Below are positions 27,426-36,698 of a DNA stretch of 64,000 nucleotides, piece after piece; positions within the stretch are counted from its first letter, which is position 1, and each line of letters opens with the position of its first letter. This stretch comes from Rhodoferax bucti (GTDB taxonomy: Bacteria; Pseudomonadota; Gammaproteobacteria; Burkholderiales; Burkholderiaceae_C). The translations under genes were made by a program, and so were the position numbers. The stretch lies in contig NZ_VAHD01000001.1 in the NCBI RefSeq assembly GCF_005876985.1, positions 1,116,001 through 1,180,000 on the forward strand, given 5' to 3'. The notes under the pieces are model-generated. The model had not been told where the DNA came from and made no database searches. It saw only the letters and a program-made list of their open reading frames with translations.

Positions 27426-28559
27426 TCAGGGGAGTTGGCTGTCCGTCCACACCATGTCCAGCACGTTGCCGTTGGGCTCGGAGAGGCGGATGTGTGCGGG
27501 CAGATACGCGAGTTGCGGGGCCAGCCAAATTTCGGCTTTGGTGCTGTAGTCGCTGGTGGCTTCGCGGGTGAGCTTGATGGCCTGCATGCTGCCGCCGGGC
27601 ACGGTGATGTGTTCCTCCGGCGAGACCACAAAGGTCCAGGTTTCGGCTTGCTTGGGGCCGATGGACTGGAAGGTCAGGGTGTCGCCGCCGGTGAGGCGGT
27701 TAGGTTCCCCGGCCCAGAGGCTGGCGAGTTGCATGAACACGCTCAAATGGTCTTGCGCCCCCGGCAGCAGCGTGGCGGGGGCCGAGTTGGCGCTGAAGAT
27801 CACGCGCCCTTCATCCCGCACAAAGTGGGAGGCCACCTCGGAGCGGCGAAAGCCTTTTTCCCCAAAGCGCACCGGTGCCAGCCCGCCGGCGGTGAGCGCG
27901 CCCTTGCTCGTCCACTGGCGCAGGCTGACCAGGAACTTGGTGATCAGCAGGCTGGCCTGGTAGTTCTCACCATCGTGCTTCCAGGTGATGGCGGCACTCA
28001 CCACATTCTTCTGCCCATCGGTCAGGCCGATGACGTCGTAGTTCAGCACCACGGGCGGGGGGAACGCGAAGCGCGCAAGCCGCTCTGCTGGCGCCGGTGC
28101 CACGGCTGCTGTTGCTGCTGGGGCTGTGGCGGCAGGCTCGCTCGCCGGGGTGGGCGCTGGCGTGGTGCTCAAGGCGGTGTCGCTGTCAGCCCCGGCGGGT
28201 ACTGCGTCGCTCGTTAAGGGTGCGGCCGGACCGGGTTCTTGTGCTGCTGGGGTAATGGCCGCTTGCATGTCCAGCGCTACGGGCGGGCGGGCAGGCGTGT
28301 CGGTGCGGGGCGCCGGGGGCTGCACGGGGCGCAGTTCCACAGGGACGGGGGCGGGGGGAGCAATGAGGCGGGTGCTCAGCGTGAGGGGCTCCTCTGCCGT
28401 GGCAGTGTCGGCAGCGCCGGGCCAGTGCAGTGCACGGGGCAAGCCCCCCAGCAGCCAGAGGTGCAAGGCCAGCACCGCCCCCAGTAGCACGGCCACACGG
28501 CGCAGCGAGCGGGCAGTCAGGGCGGGGGGCAGGGAAGTTCCGGGGGAGGCCACGGGCAT
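27426..28559 (-). CDS. DUF3108 protein with N-terminal anchor and proline-rich spacer
   Basis: 377 residues. A basic N-terminus and one membrane helix (about 17-38, VAVLLGAVLALHLWLLGGL) are followed by about 130 residues rich in Pro, Ala and Thr. That layout recalls TonB-type envelope-spanning proteins. A DUF3108 domain fills about 150-377 (FPPPVVLNYDVIGL, WKHDGENYQASLLI, WTSKGAL). I chose ATG 28559 because the helix follows at once; the frame extends to 28649. It is paralogous to the next gene. Confidence 0.82.
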   Translation of the reverse strand: MPVASPGTSLPPALTARSLRRVAVLLGAVLALHLWLLGGLPRALHWPGAADTATAEEPLTLSTRLIAPPAPVPVELRPVQPPAPRTDTPARPPVALDMQAAITPAAQEPGPAAPLTSDAVPAGADSDTALSTTPAPTPASEPAATAPAATAAVAPAPAERLARFAFPPPVVLNYDVIGLTDGQKNVVSAAITWKHDGENYQASLLITKFLVSLRQWTSKGALTAGGLAPVRFGEKGFRRSEVASHFVRDEGRVIFSANSAPATLLPGAQDHLSVFMQLASLWAGEPNRLTGGDTLTFQSIGPKQAETWTFVVSPEEHITVPGGSMQAIKLTREATSDYSTKAEIWLAPQLAYLPAHIRLSEPNGNVLDMVWTDSQLP

Positions 28560-28636
28560 GATGAAGGAACGCAAAAGGCCAGTGTACGGTAGACACGTGA
28601 AGGCCCTGGGGTGCCAAACCCAGCGAAAATGCCGGC

Positions 28637-29739
28637 ATGAAACTCGCAACCTACCAGGACGGTTCCCGTGATGGCCAGCTGGTCGTCGTCTCCCGGGACC
28701 TGACCCAGGCGCACTACGCCACCCACATTGCCAACCGGCTCCAGCAGGTGCTGGACGACTGGAACTACCTCGCCCCCGCGCTGCAAGATGTGTACACCCA
28801 GCTCAACCAGGGGCGGGCGCGGCATGCGTTTCCGTTTGACCCCGCCCAATGCCTGGCGCCCCTGCCGCGCGCCTACCAGTGGCTGGATGGCTCTGCCTAC
28901 CTAAACCACGTGGAGCTGGTGCGCAAGGCCCGCGGGGCCGAGATGCCTGAGAGTTTTGCGACGGACCCGTTGATGTACCAGGGCGGCAGCGACGACCTGG
29001 CCGGCCCGCAGGCCGACATCGTGTGCGGCAACGAGGCCTGGGGGGTGGACTTTGAGGCCGAGCTGGCCGTCATCACCGGTGATGTGCCCATGGGCTGCGC
29101 GCCGGACCGCGCGCTGGACGCGGTGCGCCTGATTGGCTTGGTGAACGACGTCACCCTGCGTAACCTGGTGCCCGACGAGCTGGCCAAGGGCTTTGGCTTT
29201 GTGCAGAGCAAGCCTGCCACCGCCTTTGCGCCGGTAGTGGTCACCCCCGACGAGCTGGGCGATGCCTGGGCGCGCGGCCGGGTGCACCTGCCGGTGCAAT
29301 GCACCTGGAATGGCCGCAAGGTGGGCCTGTGCGAGGCGGGCAACGACATGCATTTCCATTTCGGCCAGCTGATTGCCCACGCCGCTACCACCCGCCGCCT
29401 GCGTGCCGGTACCCTCATTGGCTCCGGCACCGTCAGCAACAAAGGCGTGGCCCGCAAAAACCGCACCGACTGGCCCAACGGCTACAGCTGCATTGCTGAG
29501 AAGCGTGCCATGGAAACCCTGCAAGACGGCCAACCCAGCACCGAGTACATGAAGTTGGGCGACACCATCCGCATCGAAGTCAAAGGCCGCGATGGCGTGA
29601 GCATGTTCGGCGCCATCCACCAAGAAGTCGTGCCGCTGGAGGTGCGCACGCGCGCCAGCGCTATGGCCAACACGGCTGTCACAGCCGCCGAAGATACTGC
29701 CCCCGATACCCCTGTCACACCCTCTACCGAAAGCCCCGA

Positions 29740-29743
<4 letters not shown>
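28637..29743 (+). CDS. Fumarylacetoacetate hydrolase (FAH) family protein
   Basis: Predicted C-C bond hydrolase, 368 residues. The metal-binding block [15 protein letters not shown] and the segment [10 protein letters not shown] fit the FAH fold. The last 35 residues are a low-complexity Thr/Ala/Pro tail. Its TGA overlaps the ATG of frmA, so the two are translationally linked. The substrate is unknown. True fumarylacetoacetase (tyrosine breakdown) is one possibility, but no tyrosine genes are nearby. Confidence 0.88.
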
Positions 29744-30858
<1,115 letters not shown>

Positions 30859-30914
30859 TGAAATAGGGTGTTAGCGCTCGTGGAATGTGCGCGAGCAGCT
30901 TCTCTTTTGATAGC
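30859..30914 (-). repeat. Dispersed ~58-bp element, copy 5 (frmA-fghA spacer)
   Basis: Reverse copy starting right after the frmA stop: GCTAT...AAGCTGCTCGCGCA, 9 nt, AGCGCTAACACC on the minus strand. It fills most of the spacer between two genes of one pathway and could form a structure in their shared mRNA. Confidence 0.8.
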
Positions 30915-30933
30915 AAATTCAAGGTCGCAATCC

Positions 30934-31794
30934 ATGCAATCCAGCCAGTTTGAACTGCTCAGCGAGCACGCCTGCTTCGGCGGGGTGCAGCGCTTTTACA
31001 AGCACTTTTCTACCGAAATCGGCTTGCCCATGCGCTTTGGCGTCTTCTTGCCGCCGCAGGCCTCCAGCGGGCCGGTGCCCGCAGTGGTTTATCTGGCAGG
31101 CCTGACCTGCACCGAAGAAACCTTTGCCTTCAAGGCCGGCGCCCAGCGGGTGGCGGCTGAGTTGGGGCTGGCCCTCATCAGCCCCGACACCAGCCCGCGC
31201 GGCGCAGGGTTGGTGGGCGAGGCCGACCATTGGGACTTTGGCGTGGGCGCCGGTTTCTACCTCGACGCCACCCAGGAGCCTTGGAGCGGCCACTGGTGCA
31301 TGGAAAGCTATTTGCTCAAGGAGCTGCTGCCGCACATCACCCAAGACCTGCCGGTGGACGCAGCGCGCATCGGCATCACCGGCCACTCCATGGGCGGGCA
31401 CGGCGCGCTCACGCTGGCGCAGCGCCACCCCGGCGTGTTCAAAACCCTGTCGGCCTTTGCGCCCATTTGTGCGCCTACCCAGTGCCCCTGGGGCAAGAAA
31501 GCCTTCACCGGCTACTTTGGCCAGGACGAAAGCCTGTGGGCGGCGCATGACGCTACTGCACTGATGGCGGCGCAAAGCACGCCCCCATACCCCGGCGGCA
31601 TCCTGGTGGACCAGGGGCTGGCTGACAAATTTCTGGAAGAACAGTTACACCCGCACCTGCTGGAGGCCGCGTGTGCCCAGGTGGGCCAGCCGCTGACCCT
31701 GCGCCGTCACGCGGGCTATGACCACGGCTACTACTTCATCAGCACCTTTATGGAAGACCACCTGCGTCACCATGGGCAAGGGCTGCTGGCGTAG
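30934..31794 (+). CDS. fghA: S-formylglutathione hydrolase
   Basis: Esterase releasing formate and glutathione, second step of formaldehyde detoxification. 286 residues; nucleophile Ser in GHSMGGHG, catalytic His in GYDHGYYF, and the conserved LTCTEETF near residue 60. ATG 30934 is chosen because AAGG lies nine bases upstream; the open frame begins earlier, within the repeat. A strong terminator follows. Confidence 0.95.
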   Translation: MQSSQFELLSEHACFGGVQRFYKHFSTEIGLPMRFGVFLPPQASSGPVPAVVYLAGLTCTEETFAFKAGAQRVAAELGLALISPDTSPRGAGLVGEADHWDFGVGAGFYLDATQEPWSGHWCMESYLLKELLPHITQDLPVDAARIGITGHSMGGHGALTLAQRHPGVFKTLSAFAPICAPTQCPWGKKAFTGYFGQDESLWAAHDATALMAAQSTPPYPGGILVDQGLADKFLEEQLHPHLLEAACAQVGQPLTLRRHAGYDHGYYFISTFMEDHLRHHGQGLLA

Positions 31795-31820
31795 CCAAAC
31801 CAGCATAAAAAGCACCCATA

Positions 31821-31850
31821 AAAAAAGCGCTCCACGAGGAGCGCTTTTTT
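31821..31850. terminator. Bidirectional rho-independent terminator
   Basis: A-run and stem GCGCTCC, loop ACGA, GGAGCGC and T-run; perfect pairing of 13 bases including the A/T tracts. Lies between convergent fghA and the MarC-family gene. Confidence 0.92.
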
Positions 31851-31867
31851 CTTGGGGCGTGTCGTGC

Positions 31868-32476
31868 TCAGGTGGCGGCGGCCACTTGCTGCACAAAAGT
31901 CTTGATGCCGCGCAGCATCATCTCAATCGCCACCGACACCAGCACCAAGCCCATCAGGCGCTCGGCAGCCACCACCAAGCGGTCGCCGATGATGCGCTGG
32001 ATGCGCTCCGCACTCACCAGCACCACCGCGCTCACCAGCATGGTCACGCACAGGGCGCCAATCCACTCCATGCGCCGGTCAGGCTGCTGGGAGACCAGCA
32101 GCAGCACGGTTGCCAGTGCCGAGGGGCCCGCCACGGCCGGAATGGCTAGGGGCACGATCAGCGGCTCGGTTTTCATTTCGCTCTCCGCGGTGGCGGCAGG
32201 CGGGAACACCATGCGCAAGGCGATCAAAAACAAGATCACGCCGCCGCCGATCTGCAGGGAGAGCTCGCTCAGGTTCATCACCCGCAAAAAGCTTTCGCCC
32301 ACAAACATGAAGGTCAGCAGCAAGGCAAACGCAATCAATATTTCGCGCAGGATGACCTTGGGCCGCCGCTCGGGCGCGACGTGCTTGAGCGCGTTGGCAA
32401 AAATGGGGATGTTGCCGATGGGGTCGGTAATCAGGATCAGCAGGATGGTCGCAGAGGCGAAGGTGTAATTCATCAT
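31868..32476 (-). CDS. MarC-family integral membrane protein
   Basis: 202 residues with about six membrane helices. Family marks are LLITDPIGNIPIF near the start and PLAIPAVAGPSALATVLL in the middle. Despite the name, MarC is not established as an antibiotic-resistance protein, and its function is unknown. Two ATGs stand side by side at the start. Confidence 0.9.
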   Translation of the reverse strand: MMNYTFASATILLILITDPIGNIPIFANALKHVAPERRPKVILREILIAFALLLTFMFVGESFLRVMNLSELSLQIGGGVILFLIALRMVFPPAATAESEMKTEPLIVPLAIPAVAGPSALATVLLLVSQQPDRRMEWIGALCVTMLVSAVVLVSAERIQRIIGDRLVVAAERLMGLVLVSVAIEMMLRGIKTFVQQVAAAT

Positions 32477-32518
32477 GGCGCCTGAGAATACCAGTCCGCC
32501 GCCTCAGCGAGCGCGGGG

Positions 32519-32878
32519 TCAGGCCGCTTCGAGTGCGCTCTGGCAGTCGATGCAGCGCTCTGCATCCGGGTTGGCGTGCAGGCGCGCTTCGGGGATGGTG
32601 GTGCCGCAAGCCGTGCATTGGCCGTAAGTGCCGGCCGTGATGCGCTGCAGGGCGGCATCGATGCGGCGCAGCTCGGCGCTCTCGTGCTCGTCCAGCGCCA
32701 GCTCCAGGTCGCGCTCGGTATTGGCCTGGGCGGGCGCATCTTCATGGCCGGCAAAGTGGGCCGCCGAGGCGGCGGCGCGGCTGGGCTCGCCACCGCGCAG
32801 CTGGTTGAGGCGGGCGCGCAGCTCGTCGCGCTGTTGCAGCAGTTGCTGCTGGTAGGTGTGCGGGGTGGGGTGGGTCAT
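32519..32878 (-). CDS. DksA/TraR-type zinc-finger protein
   Basis: 119 residues. A helical, charged N-terminal part (about 8-70) precedes a C4 zinc finger (CTAC near 85, CIDC near 107). It is shorter than DksA and resembles the small TraR/YbiI-like proteins that may bind RNA polymerase. ATG 32878, with GGAG upstream, is preferred over an upstream start 39 bases away. Confidence 0.85.
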   Translation of the reverse strand: MTHPTPHTYQQQLLQQRDELRARLNQLRGGEPSRAAASAAHFAGHEDAPAQANTERDLELALDEHESAELRRIDAALQRITAGTYGQCTACGTTIPEARLHANPDAERCIDCQSALEAA

Positions 32879-33011
32879 GAGGGGCTCCAAACGGGTGGGG
32901 AAAAACGGGTGTTGCACAAGGGCTGGTCACCATGTTCCGCCTGTGCCGCCCGCATTGCATTGATGCGGGTCAATGGCAGGGCGGATGGCGTGTGCGACAT
33001 AATCCGGCCCC

Positions 33012-33386
33012 ATGTCCTTCCTCCAGTCCCTGCGCCAGGCACGCTCCATCGTCCGTTGGATGGTGGTGAGCTTTGTCCTGTCCATGGGCGTGGCGGTGGC
33101 GGCACCGGTGCTCCACCCGCAGGCGCTCACGCTGGTGTGCACCACGGCCGGCAGCGTCAAGTTTGTGGCCGAGTCCGGCGACAGCGCCGACAGCCTGCCG
33201 GCTGGCATGCAAGCCCACGCGCTGGACTGCGTGCTGTGCTTGCCCGCCGGGGCCCCCCCCTCTACACCGGCCGCTCAGCCGGTACCCATGGCGGCGCGCA
33301 CCGTGCAGCCTGCTGCGCCCCCGGCGCAGTTCATCACCCGCCTCGTTAACACCGCCCCTGCGCGCGGCCCGCCGGCCCGCCTGTAA
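33012..33386 (+). CDS. DUF2946-like secreted protein of the copper cluster
   Basis: 124 residues with a basic N-terminus and a signal or anchor helix (about 16-32). The mature part has LVCTTAG and the pair HALDCVLCLP, typical of DUF2946 proteins, and a Pro/Ala-rich end. DUF2946 genes often stand beside copper-handling genes. Here YcnI-like and PCuAC genes follow, which supports a role in copper trafficking. The cysteines and histidine are possible ligands. Confidence 0.72.
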   Translation: MSFLQSLRQARSIVRWMVVSFVLSMGVAVAAPVLHPQALTLVCTTAGSVKFVAESGDSADSLPAGMQAHALDCVLCLPAGAPPSTPAAQPVPMAARTVQPAAPPAQFITRLVNTAPARGPPARL

Positions 33387-33526
33387 CGCGGCAAGCCTCG
33401 CGCTTGCCTTGTTGGCCCTGCGCAGCGCGCCTGACCACGGCCACGCCTGCGCTTATTTCCTGTTTCGAGTTGTGTTGCCCTTGCGCCCCTCTGCGTGGCG
33501 ACAGGGTGACTGTATAGAGGTGATGT

Positions 33527-34075
33527 ATGAATCGTTTTGCTATTCAATTGATAGCTGCTTGCGCAACGTCTATGGGCGCTAGCGCCGCTTTTTCTCATGT
33601 AACGCTGGAAGACCAGGCCGCCGCAGCCGGGGCGGGCTACCGCGCCGTGCTGCGTGTGGGGCATGGCTGTGCGGGCTCGCCCACGACGTCCATGACCGTC
33701 ACCATTCCCGCAGGCTTCAATGCCGCGCAGCCTCTGGTGAAAGCCGGCTGGGCGGTGAGCACCAAGGTCGGAAAGCTCGACCAGCCTTATGAAATGCACG
33801 GCACCAAGTACACCGAAGGCGTGCAGGAAATCACCTGGACGGCCAAGAGCGCCGACAGCGCACTGCCCGACGCGTTTGCGGACGAATTCGTCTTCCGTGG
33901 CACCACGCCCAAAAAGCCCGGTACGCTGTGGTTCAAGGTAGTGCAGGGCTGCGACAAGGGCAGCAACGCCTGGGTCGAGATTCCGGCCGCCGGCCAAGAC
34001 GCCCACGGCCTGAAGTTTCCCGCCGCCCGTCTGGATGTGTTGGATGTGCAAGCCGCTGGCGGCCACGCCCACTGA
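33527..34075 (+). CDS. YcnI-like DUF1775 copper-binding protein
   Basis: Periplasmic protein of 182 residues. The signal peptide ends ASAAFS, leaving His24 (HVTLEDQ) as the likely mature N-terminus. B. subtilis YcnI binds Cu(II) through such an N-terminal His with a tryptophan partner. A C-terminal GGHAH could also bind metal. AGAGGTG precedes ATG 33527. Residues 5 to about 24 are encoded by a dispersed repeat (33539-33598), so almost the whole export signal comes from it. A PCuAC chaperone follows, the usual pairing. Confidence 0.88.
   Translation: MNRFAIQLIAACATSMGASAAFSHVTLEDQAAAAGAGYRAVLRVGHGCAGSPTTSMTVTIPAGFNAAQPLVKAGWAVSTKVGKLDQPYEMHGTKYTEGVQEITWTAKSADSALPDAFADEFVFRGTTPKKPGTLWFKVVQGCDKGSNAWVEIPAAGQDAHGLKFPAARLDVLDVQAAGGHAH
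33539..33598 (+). repeat. Dispersed ~58-bp element, copy 6 (forms a signal peptide)
   Basis: Near-consensus copy: GCTAT-TCAATTG-ATAGC, TGCTTGCGCA, 9 nt, GGCGCTAGCGCC and a T-run. It is read from GCT (Ala5) as A-I-Q-L-I-A-A-C-A-T-S-M-G-A-S-A-A-F-S, a plausible hydrophobic core and cleavage site. Confidence 0.85.
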
Positions 34076-34095
34076 TTTTTTACAAGGAGCTTTCC

Positions 34096-34593
34096 ATGAG
34101 TGTGTTCCGTTCTACCCGTGCCGCGCTGACGCTGGCGGCCCTGTCCCTCTTGGCCGCCGGTGCGCATGCGCAAGCCGTGGAGGTGCAAAACGCCTGGGCC
34201 CGCGCCACGGTGCAAGGCCAAAAAGCCTCTGGTGCCTTCATGACGCTGACTGCGCCAAGCGCCGCCAAGCTGGTGGCGGTGAGCTCGCCCGTGGCGGGCG
34301 TGGCCGAGGTGCATGAAATGAAGATGGAGGGTGATGTCATGAAGATGCGCGCCCTCACCAACGGCCTCGATTTGCCCGCCGGCAAGGCGGTGGACCTCAA
34401 GCCCGGTGGCTACCACGTCATGCTGATGGATCTGAAGCTGCCCCTGCAAAAGGACACCACCATCCCACTGACCCTGGTGTTCAAAGACGCCAAGGGCGTG
34501 GAGACCAAGAAAGAGCTGAAAGTGCCGGTGTCGCAGGTGGCGCCCGCAGGTGCTGCTGCCTCGGCGGCGGCACATGGGGAGCACAAACACTAA
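34096..34593 (+). CDS. PCu(A)C-type periplasmic copper chaperone
   Basis: 165 residues with a signal peptide ending AGAHAQA. The Cu(I) site pattern is present: H-E-M, a downstream Met, then Y-H-V-M in GGYHVMLMDL. The tail AAHGEHKH adds histidines. PCuAC proteins deliver copper to the CuA centre of cytochrome oxidase. AAGGAG precedes ATG 34096, 20 bases after the YcnI-like gene. Confidence 0.92.
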   Translation: MSVFRSTRAALTLAALSLLAAGAHAQAVEVQNAWARATVQGQKASGAFMTLTAPSAAKLVAVSSPVAGVAEVHEMKMEGDVMKMRALTNGLDLPAGKAVDLKPGGYHVMLMDLKLPLQKDTTIPLTLVFKDAKGVETKKELKVPVSQVAPAGAAASAAAHGEHKH

Positions 34594-34661
34594 CTTCCCC
34601 AAAGTCATCTGCGTCAGGTAAGCTGCACCAAGAGCCTCGGTAGCAGGCCCATGGAGCACTT

Positions 34662-35339
34662 ATGAGCGATTCAGACAGCACCGGTTTCGGCAAATTCGTT
34701 CCCGGTTTCGACTTTCTCCAAAACCTGGCCAAGGGCGCGAGCACCAGCATCCCCCAGATGCCCAACCTGGGCAACTGGGTGGCGCCCACGCTCAATGTGG
34801 AGGAGCTGGATAAGCGCATCGAAGAGCTCAAAAACGTGCACTTCTGGCTGGAGCAGAACTCTCGCGCGCTGGCCGCCACCATCCAGGCGCTGGAGGTGCA
34901 GAAAATGACGCTGGCCACCCTCAAGGGCATGAATTTCAACTTGGGCGACATGGCCAACGCCCTCAAGCTCAAGGCGACCGAGGCGGCGGCGACCACCGCC
35001 AAGTCGTTCAGCGACGCAGTGGCCGCCAAAACCGAGGCGCCGGCAGAGGCCAAGGCCCCCGCTAAACCCGCCGCCCCATCGGCGGCAGCTGCCGACAAGC
35101 CGGCCACCCCGATGGTGGACCCCCTGCAGCTCTGGGGCTCGTTGACCCAGCAGTTCCAAAACATTGCGGCTACCGCCCTGAAAGAAGCCACCACCAAAAC
35201 GGCGGTGGACATCACCAAAAACATGGCTACCGGCTTGGCCAAAGAAGCCATCAAAACTGCCACGGCTGCGACCAAAAAAGCGGTCACCAAACGTGCCGCG
35301 CCGCGCAAGGCCGCTGCCAAAAAAACCGGCGGCCGCTGA
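34662..35339 (+). CDS. phaM: PhaM-like polyhydroxyalkanoate granule protein
   Basis: 225 residues. The first 110 match the PhaM core (FVPGFDFLQNLAKGAS, NWVAPTLNVEELDKRI, LEVQKMTLATLKGMN). In Ralstonia eutropha PhaM activates PHA synthase PhaC and tethers granules to the nucleoid. An Ala/Pro spacer (about 115-150) leads to a Lys/Ala-rich tail ending KKTGGR that fits DNA binding. The phaC/phaA/phaB genes are not in the window. Confidence 0.9.
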   Translation: MSDSDSTGFGKFVPGFDFLQNLAKGASTSIPQMPNLGNWVAPTLNVEELDKRIEELKNVHFWLEQNSRALAATIQALEVQKMTLATLKGMNFNLGDMANALKLKATEAAATTAKSFSDAVAAKTEAPAEAKAPAKPAAPSAAAADKPATPMVDPLQLWGSLTQQFQNIAATALKEATTKTAVDITKNMATGLAKEAIKTATAATKKAVTKRAAPRKAAAKKTGGR

Positions 35340-35363
35340 CCGGCTGCCCACGCTCACCCTGCC

Positions 35364-36626
35364 ATGCACCTGTTTCCCTACGCCCATGCCACCCACCCGC
35401 AGTGGCCCATGGCGGCCGCACTGGTGCTGGCGCAGTTGCGTGGGCAAATGGCTTTGCCGCAGTACGCCAACAGCCCCACGCTGGCGCTGCTCTACATCAC
35501 CGACCACTATGCCGCCCATGCCGACGCCATTCTGGAGCATCTGAGTGGCGAGCTGCCCCTGGTCACCGACTGGTCCGGCACGGTGGGTATTGGCATTGCC
35601 GCCAACAACGTGGAGTATTTCGATGAGCCCGCGTTGGCCGTCATGCTGTTAGACATTCCCGCTGACCAGTACCGCGTGTTTTCTGGCGTGGCGCCATTGG
35701 GGCTGGGGTTTGAGGCCCACACGGCCCTGGTGCATGCCGACGGCAGCACGTTTGACCTCGGCGAGCTGGTGTATGAGATGGCCGGGCGCACCAGCGCCGG
35801 GTATGTGTTCGGGGGCTTGAGCAGCAGCCGCACACGCAGTGTGCAATTTGCCGTGGCGGCTGATGGCAACCTGAGCGGCCATGGCGGCGCCAGCGGCGTG
35901 TTCAGTGGGGGCCTGAGTGGCGTGGCGTTTTCGGAAGAGGTGGCCGTTATTTCCCGCGTGACCCAGGGCTGCAGCCCCGTGTCCCCGGCCCGGCGGATTA
36001 CCGGGGCGGACCGCAACCTCGTGGTGTCGCTCGATGGAGAGCCGGCCTTGGACGTGTTGCTGGCGGACTTGCAGATTTCACTGGACCAGCCGGAGCATGC
36101 CCTGGAGGCGGTGCGCGCAACCTTGGTGGCCTTGGCCCCGGCCGACAGCGCCGAGCCCACGGGCATGGTGCGCCGCACCGGCAATCTGGGGAGCGAGGTG
36201 ACGGTGCGCCACATCATTGGCTTGGACCCAGGGCGTCGTGGCATTGCGGTGTCCGAGCAGGTGCAGGTAGGGGCCCAGTTTGCCCTGTGCCGACGCGACC
36301 GGGAGGCCGCTCGCATGGATGTGATGCGCATAGGCGCCGAAATCCGGGAGGCGCTGGAGCCGCAGGAAATGAGCCTGGAATTGGCGGCCGCCATGCACGC
36401 AGACGAGGCGCAGGCGGCTCCCCACCCGGCCCGTCAGATCGCCGGAGCCATCTATGTGAGTTGCTCCGGGCGCGGGGGGCCTCATTTTGGTGTGCCCAGT
36501 GCCGAAATGCAGATTGTGCGGCGCGCTTTGGGCGATGTGCCGCTGGTGGGTTTTTTTGCCGATGGAGAGATTGCTGGGGCGCAACTCTATGGATACACCG
36601 GAATACTGACCGTTTTTGTTAAATAA
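35364..36626 (+). CDS. FIST-domain sensor protein
   Basis: 420 residues with no membrane segment. FIST_N covers about 30-215 (FGGLSSSRT region) and FIST_C about 220-390, ending GFFADGEIAGAQLYGYTG. FIST domains are predicted ligand-binding sensor modules, often found with chemotaxis and two-component genes. No output domain is fused, so it would need a partner. Two chemoreceptor genes follow on the same strand after a 70-base gap that contains a palindrome. Confidence 0.87.
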   Translation: MHLFPYAHATHPQWPMAAALVLAQLRGQMALPQYANSPTLALLYITDHYAAHADAILEHLSGELPLVTDWSGTVGIGIAANNVEYFDEPALAVMLLDIPADQYRVFSGVAPLGLGFEAHTALVHADGSTFDLGELVYEMAGRTSAGYVFGGLSSSRTRSVQFAVAADGNLSGHGGASGVFSGGLSGVAFSEEVAVISRVTQGCSPVSPARRITGADRNLVVSLDGEPALDVLLADLQISLDQPEHALEAVRATLVALAPADSAEPTGMVRRTGNLGSEVTVRHIIGLDPGRRGIAVSEQVQVGAQFALCRRDREAARMDVMRIGAEIREALEPQEMSLELAAAMHADEAQAAPHPARQIAGAIYVSCSGRGGPHFGVPSAEMQIVRRALGDVPLVGFFADGEIAGAQLYGYTGILTVFVK

Positions 36627-36627
36627 A

Positions 36628-36659
36628 ACACAAAATCATTATTTTGTGTAAAATTCGTT
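36628..36659 (+). promoter_or_regulatory. Palindrome plus TAAAATTCGTT before receptor 4
   Basis: A perfect inverted repeat ACACAAAAT-CATT-ATTTTGTGT (36628-36649) begins two bases after the FIST stop and overlaps the 11-mer TAAAATTCGTT also found before receptor 2. It could be a FIST-gene terminator without GC pairing, or an operator of the receptor promoter. Confidence 0.45.
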
Positions 36660-36698
36660 TGTTGTAATGCATAAGTGCGCAATTTTCAGGAGACACAC

